Below are positions 60,354 through 64,000 of a stretch of DNA of 64,000 bases, piece after piece. The translations under genes were made by a program, and so were the position numbers. Positions within the stretch are counted from its first letter, which is position 1. Each line of letters begins with the position of its first letter. The DNA is from JAAXKN01 sp036261625 (GTDB taxonomy: Bacteria; Bacteroidota; Ignavibacteria; Ignavibacteriales; SURF-24): NCBI GenBank assembly GCA_036261625.1, contig DATAKL010000033.1, positions 7,212 to 71,211 of the forward strand, written 5' to 3'. Under the pieces are notes generated by a model. It was not told the origin of the DNA and ran no database searches. It worked only from the letters and a program-made list of their open reading frames with translations.

Positions 60354-61571
60354 TTAGTCGTAGCGCAGAGCATCAATAATAACAAGTCCCGAAGCCTTGC
60401 GTGCAGGGTAGAAGCCGAAGAAGATGCCTACAATGCCTGCAAAACCGAATGACATAAAGACCGTAAAGGGGGAAATGACTGTAGTCCATCCGCTGAAGAA
60501 GCTGACGATCTGAGCGGCAATAAAGCCGAAAAGGATGCCAAGCAGGCCGCCTGCCAGGCTTAAGACAACGGCTTCGAAGAGGAACTGGGTCAGTATGTCG
60601 CTTCCTCTGGCGCCGATAGCGCGTCTGATGCCTATTTCGCGTGTTCTTTCAGTAACGGAAACGAGCATGATGTTCATAATTCCTATGCCGCCCACGATCA
60701 TGGAAATGCTGGCAATAGAAGCAAGGAGTATTGTAAGCACTCTTGTTGTTTCCTGTGCGGTGTTGGCAATGTCGGTCTGGTTTCTTACTGTAAAGTCGTT
60801 ATCCTCGCCTGGCTGAATTTTGTGAGCCTCCCTGAGTACAGTTGTAACTTCCTGCTGGGCTTCGGCCATGGCGTCGGGGGATATGGCGCTGCAGAGAATC
60901 TGCTGGATATTCTTAAATCCGCTCAGGCGGTTCTGCACCGTGGTATAGGGGGCCAGAATAATGTCATCCTGATCCATGCCCATTGCATTCTGCCCCTTGG
61001 GGCTCATAACGCCCACGATCTTAAAAGGTACTTCCCTAATTCTGAGCTCCTGCCCGACGGGGTCCTGGTCAGGGAAGAGGTTCTGGGCAACTGTCTGTCC
61101 GATGACGCAGACCTTGGCATTGGTTCTGACGTCATTAATAGTAAAGAAGTCGCCCGAGGAGAGTGTCCACTGTCTGATATCGGGATAATCGGCAGAGACA
61201 CCCATAGTAGTAGTGTTCCAGTTTCCGATACCGCCGATAACCTGTCCGGGAGCCCTGATGATAGGGGATACTCCGGAAAGGAGCGTCGTATTAGCCTTAA
61301 GTTTCTCGACGTCCTCCAAAGTAAGGCGTGTATTGGATCCGCCTCCCATGCTAACGCCTCCCTGGCGGAAAGAGCCCGGGAAAACGATTATAAGATTAGT
61401 GCCCAGTCCCTGGATCTGGCTTTCGACTCTTGCCTGGGCGCCCTGGCCAATTGCAACCATTACGATGACGGCAGCAACTCCTATGATAATGCCTAAAATT
61501 GTCAGCAGGCTGCGCATTTTGTTCTTAAGTATAGAACCGATAGCTACCTGTATAAAATCGCTCCATTTCAT
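60354..61571 (-). CDS. MacB-like ABC transporter permease (FtsX family), no ATPase domain
   Basis: The 405-residue protein has the MacB permease layout. The N-terminal helix is SLLTILGIIIGVAAVIVMVAIGQ (about 22-44), with a large periplasmic domain (about 50-270) and three C-terminal helices (about 283-305, 330-350, 362-385). It contains the FtsX-family signature VTERTREIGIRRAIGA. The nucleotide-binding domain fused in E. coli MacB is absent, and no separate ATPase gene is adjacent. It starts 3 bp after the adaptor gene, so they form one unit. Cargo is unknown. Confidence 0.92.
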   Translation of the reverse strand: MKWSDFIQVAIGSILKNKMRSLLTILGIIIGVAAVIVMVAIGQGAQARVESQIQGLGTNLIIVFPGSFRQGGVSMGGGSNTRLTLEDVEKLKANTTLLSGVSPIIRAPGQVIGGIGNWNTTTMGVSADYPDIRQWTLSSGDFFTINDVRTNAKVCVIGQTVAQNLFPDQDPVGQELRIREVPFKIVGVMSPKGQNAMGMDQDDIILAPYTTVQNRLSGFKNIQQILCSAISPDAMAEAQQEVTTVLREAHKIQPGEDNDFTVRNQTDIANTAQETTRVLTILLASIASISMIVGGIGIMNIMLVSVTERTREIGIRRAIGARGSDILTQFLFEAVVLSLAGGLLGILFGFIAAQIVSFFSGWTTVISPFTVFMSFGFAGIVGIFFGFYPARKASGLVIIDALRYD

Positions 61572-61574
61572 GGT

Positions 61575-62939
61575 TTAGAATCCCCTCCTTCCTCCGATGA
61601 AGCCCCTGTTCTGCTGGTATGAGCCGGACTGTGCGGTGGTCTGGTTGGATGATAATATTCCTGAAATTACATCCATTCCTTCATGAATCTTATCCGATTT
61701 TACTTCAGTGAACTGGCCGTCGCTCAGCCCTGTGCGGACTCTTACAGCCTGAGGCTTGCCCTGATTATCCAGGTACCACAGCAGTGCAGAGTTACGATGC
61801 TGCTGCCCGCCGGCCTGGCCGTAAGCTCCCTGTCCGTTTCCGAACTGCCCGTTTCCGAACTGTCCGTTTCCGAACTGCCCGTTTGCGAACTGTCCGTTTC
61901 CGGGAGCCGTTCCATTATGTTGCTGATAGCTGCCGTTCTGCCGCGCGGAGGAATCTTTTCTCCCTCCGTTTTTAGCAAAAGATGCCCTGGCATCGGCAAT
62001 CATCTCGGGGGTAGGTCTCATGCGGAGCGCTGCGTTCGGGACCTTAAGGACGTTATCGGCATGTGCTATCTCGAAATTTATCGTTGCAGTCATGCCCGGC
62101 ATAAGAAAGCCTTCATTATTATCGACATTAATTACAACCGAATAGTTTACCACGTTCTGGATAGTTGTCGGCTGAAGTCTTATCTGCTGGACCACTCCAT
62201 TGAAGGTTTTATCGGGATAAGCCTGGACTGTAAAGGTTACATTCTGTCCATCTTTTATCTGGCCAATATCGCTTTCATCGACGTTAGCAATGATCTGCAT
62301 TTGCGAGAGGTCATTTGCGATCAGGAATAGTGTAGGAGCCTGCAGGCTTGCCGCCACGGTCTGTCCCACATCTACATTTCTGGCAATTACAGTTCCGTTT
62401 ATAGGAGCGGTTATCTTGGCGTATTTAAGGTCAATTTTTGCCTTGTCGAGGCTGGCCTGAGCCGATTTGACCGCTGCCTTTGCCACGGCATAGTTATACT
62501 GCGCGGTTTCAAGGTCGGTATCGGCGGCAAGGTTTTTCTGGACCATAACCTTATTGCGTTCCAGATCCTTCTGCGCCTGTACGAACTGTGCCTGCGCCTT
62601 ATCGAGGCTGCTCTGCGCGTCCCTTACGGAAGCTGAAAGGAAGGTAGTATCGATAAGGGCTATCAACTGCCCTTTTTTAACTTTCCGGTTGAAATCGGTA
62701 AAAATCTTGGAAATTCTGCCTGAGACCTGGCTTCCCACCTGCACTGTTACAACCGGGTTAAGAACGCCGGTACTGGAGACCAGCGACTCAATGTTTCCTC
62801 TTTCAACTTTGACGAACCTGTATTCGTTCTTATCACTTTTTCCCGCGGCAAATATGTAGTAGGAAACAGCGGCAATTATGAGCAGTGAAATCACTGAAAT
62901 TGTGATTATCCTGCGTGAAATTTTATTGTTGTTTGCCAT
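61575..62939 (-). CDS. MacA-like periplasmic adaptor protein
   Basis: The 454-residue membrane-fusion protein has one N-terminal membrane helix (ISVISLLIIAAVSYYIFAA). A lipoyl-like half follows (VQVGSQVSGRISKIFTDFN), then a coiled-coil hairpin (about 95-170: LDKAQAQFVQAQKDLERN), the second lipoyl half (TAPINGTVIARNVDVGQTV) and a beta-barrel domain. An unusual low-complexity insert near 345-380 repeats NGQFG units and is absent from ordinary MacA. It would join the permease at 60354 to an outer-membrane channel, which is not encoded here. Confidence 0.92.
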   Translation of the reverse strand: MANNNKISRRIITISVISLLIIAAVSYYIFAAGKSDKNEYRFVKVERGNIESLVSSTGVLNPVVTVQVGSQVSGRISKIFTDFNRKVKKGQLIALIDTTFLSASVRDAQSSLDKAQAQFVQAQKDLERNKVMVQKNLAADTDLETAQYNYAVAKAAVKSAQASLDKAKIDLKYAKITAPINGTVIARNVDVGQTVAASLQAPTLFLIANDLSQMQIIANVDESDIGQIKDGQNVTFTVQAYPDKTFNGVVQQIRLQPTTIQNVVNYSVVINVDNNEGFLMPGMTATINFEIAHADNVLKVPNAALRMRPTPEMIADARASFAKNGGRKDSSARQNGSYQQHNGTAPGNGQFANGQFGNGQFGNGQFGNGQGAYGQAGGQQHRNSALLWYLDNQGKPQAVRVRTGLSDGQFTEVKSDKIHEGMDVISGILSSNQTTAQSGSYQQNRGFIGGRRGF

Positions 62940-63140
62940 AATCTTCTCTCATCTTAAAACTTATATCATTCTTCATCTAATCTACTTATTAGACAAACTG
63001 ACGGCCGAAAGAGTTTAATTAAATCCAGTTATCCGGCAGTGTAATAAACCTTTGACTTTTCCAAAGTTTCCGCTTATGTTTTACTGAAAAATTCGGGCGA
63101 ATTTTCACCAGGAAAATATATCAAAGGGAATTACATCAAT

Positions 63141-63692
63141 ATGAAACTGAATCTTGGCTGCGGAAGGGACTTAAAAGAGGGGTATGTAAATCTGGATATT
63201 GTGGATTACGGCGGCAATATGATCCATGATATAAATACTTTCCCGTATCCTTTTGAGGATAACACGTTTGATGAAATATTTGCCTCTCATGTTCTGGAGC
63301 ATCTGGAGAGTTTTCACAATACCATAACAGAGCTTTACAGGATTGCAAAGCCCGATGCCACGCTCATAGTTTATGCTCCGTTTTTCCTTAACACGAAGTA
63401 TTTCGGCGAACCGGATCACAAGATACCCTTTTCGATAAGGACGTTTGACAATTACGAATACATTGGAAACAGGCATCTGAAGTTTTACGAGAAGTGGAAG
63501 CTGACGCACCGTACGAATTACGAAGGCAAGGCGCAGTTTGAGGTAATAGAGAAGAGGTTTATAACTTCTCACTTTGCGCCTCTTAAATGGATGGATCCGA
63601 TATTGAATATAGAGCCTGTAATGTATGAACGCTTTTTTGCCGGCATCTTCTCGCCCGAGGAAGTTTATTTTCGTCTGAGGGTGGTGAAGTAA
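63141..63692 (+). CDS. SAM-dependent methyltransferase (class I, short)
   Basis: The 183-residue protein begins with LNLGCGRDLKEGYVNLDI, a compact SAM-binding motif I. FDEIFASHVLEHLESF follows as the post-I/II region, and LYRIAKPDATLIVYAPFF as motif III of the methyltransferase-11 type. Its substrate is unknown; such short enzymes often sit among surface-glycan genes. AAAGGG before the ATG is a weak ribosome site. It is divergent from the adaptor gene. Confidence 0.88.
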   Translation: MKLNLGCGRDLKEGYVNLDIVDYGGNMIHDINTFPYPFEDNTFDEIFASHVLEHLESFHNTITELYRIAKPDATLIVYAPFFLNTKYFGEPDHKIPFSIRTFDNYEYIGNRHLKFYEKWKLTHRTNYEGKAQFEVIEKRFITSHFAPLKWMDPILNIEPVMYERFFAGIFSPEEVYFRLRVVK

Positions 63693-64000
63693 ACCAAGTT
63701 CAAGGTTCGAAGTTCAAAGTTCGAGGTTTTGCCATCCAGAAGCCTTAGGCTGCAACTTAAGAATCCGTAATCTTTTCTTAGGCCGCGGTCAGCTGGCCTC
63801 ATGTTGATAGCCCAGGGTGAAGGAGTCCGCCTCTGGCGGACGACCGAACCCCGGGACCACGGAATCCCCTAAAATCCAATGCGCCGCGGTCAGCCTGCCC
63901 GTCTATGACGTGGCCTGCCCGTCTATGACGTGGCCGCGCCATGTTTTGGGATTGGGGTAAGTCCGACAGGTAAATCCCAACACACCATAAATGGCAATCA
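63693..64000. repeat. Repeat-rich non-coding end of the window
   Basis: A short tandem AGGTTCGAAGTTCAAAGTTC stretch (about 63700-63727) starts the region. GCCGCGGTCAG occurs at 63782 and 63883, and CCTGCCCGTCTATGACGTGG stands twice in tandem (63894-63913, 63914-63933). TCCGCC-TCTG-GGCGGA forms a hairpin near 63826-63841. No gene is seen; the repeat may continue past the window. Confidence 0.65.

Overview
The window reads as chromosome from a member of the Bacteroidota/Chlorobi/Ignavibacteria group. This rests on gene content only: a homodimeric pyruvate dehydrogenase E1, DUF4097 and head-GIN surface proteins, a DUF5916 barrel protein, a DUF4922/glycosyltransferase pair, a rubrerythrin and many lipoproteins. 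The phylum-level guess is moderately secure; genus and species are not visible. The rubrerythrin suggests an anaerobic or microaerophilic life style.

Bases 1 to about 12,880 are clearly AT-richer than the rest and look like an integrated accessory island. It ends against the 3' end of a tRNA-Lys(CTT) gene (12883-12958, minus strand). A tyrosine integrase lies about 1 kb inside that edge, a serine recombinase lies at 4.1 kb, and a winged-helix replication-like protein with a multi-state leader lies at 9.3 kb. The rest is mostly unrecognised small genes, including three tandem paralogous membrane proteins (4969-6493) coupled to a fourth unknown gene. The left end of the island is outside the window; the first gene, a membrane-tethered SARP-like regulator, is cut by the window edge.

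From 13.3 kb onward the sequence is ordinary chromosome. In order it holds: a lipoprotein/outer-membrane pair; a BtuF-like binding protein; a HAD phosphatase; an MscL channel with a zinc-ribbon tail; an M3 peptidase; an ECF sigma/anti-sigma (HEAT) operon with two DUF4097 proteins, followed by a DUF5916 barrel; a rubrerythrin/decarboxylase pair; a metallopeptidase; a head-GIN protein; YhbY; an M19 dipeptidase; an RRM protein; mfd; a pyruvate dehydrogenase locus (aceE, aceF, lpdA); a BrnT/BrnA toxin-antitoxin; an acyl-CoA carboxyltransferase with its biotin carrier; citrate synthase; a PAS histidine kinase with an NtrC-type regulator; a glycosyltransferase/DUF4922 pair; RlpA; and a MacA/permease/M28 peptidase cluster.

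The chromosomal intergenic regions are packed with interspersed repeats. The dominant family is a compound palindrome (outer arms CCACGACC-TTCA-GGTCGTGG, inner arms built on GGCTTTAGCC) at seven loci. At three of them the outer end has expanded into a 14-15 bp tandem array with a diverged last unit. Other families are a 25-bp inverted-repeat element inside the aceF-lpdA gap, ACGTTGAACGT-type short tandem repeats, and a shared 20-nt hairpin used at two terminators. Short ORFs across these repeats are not genes.
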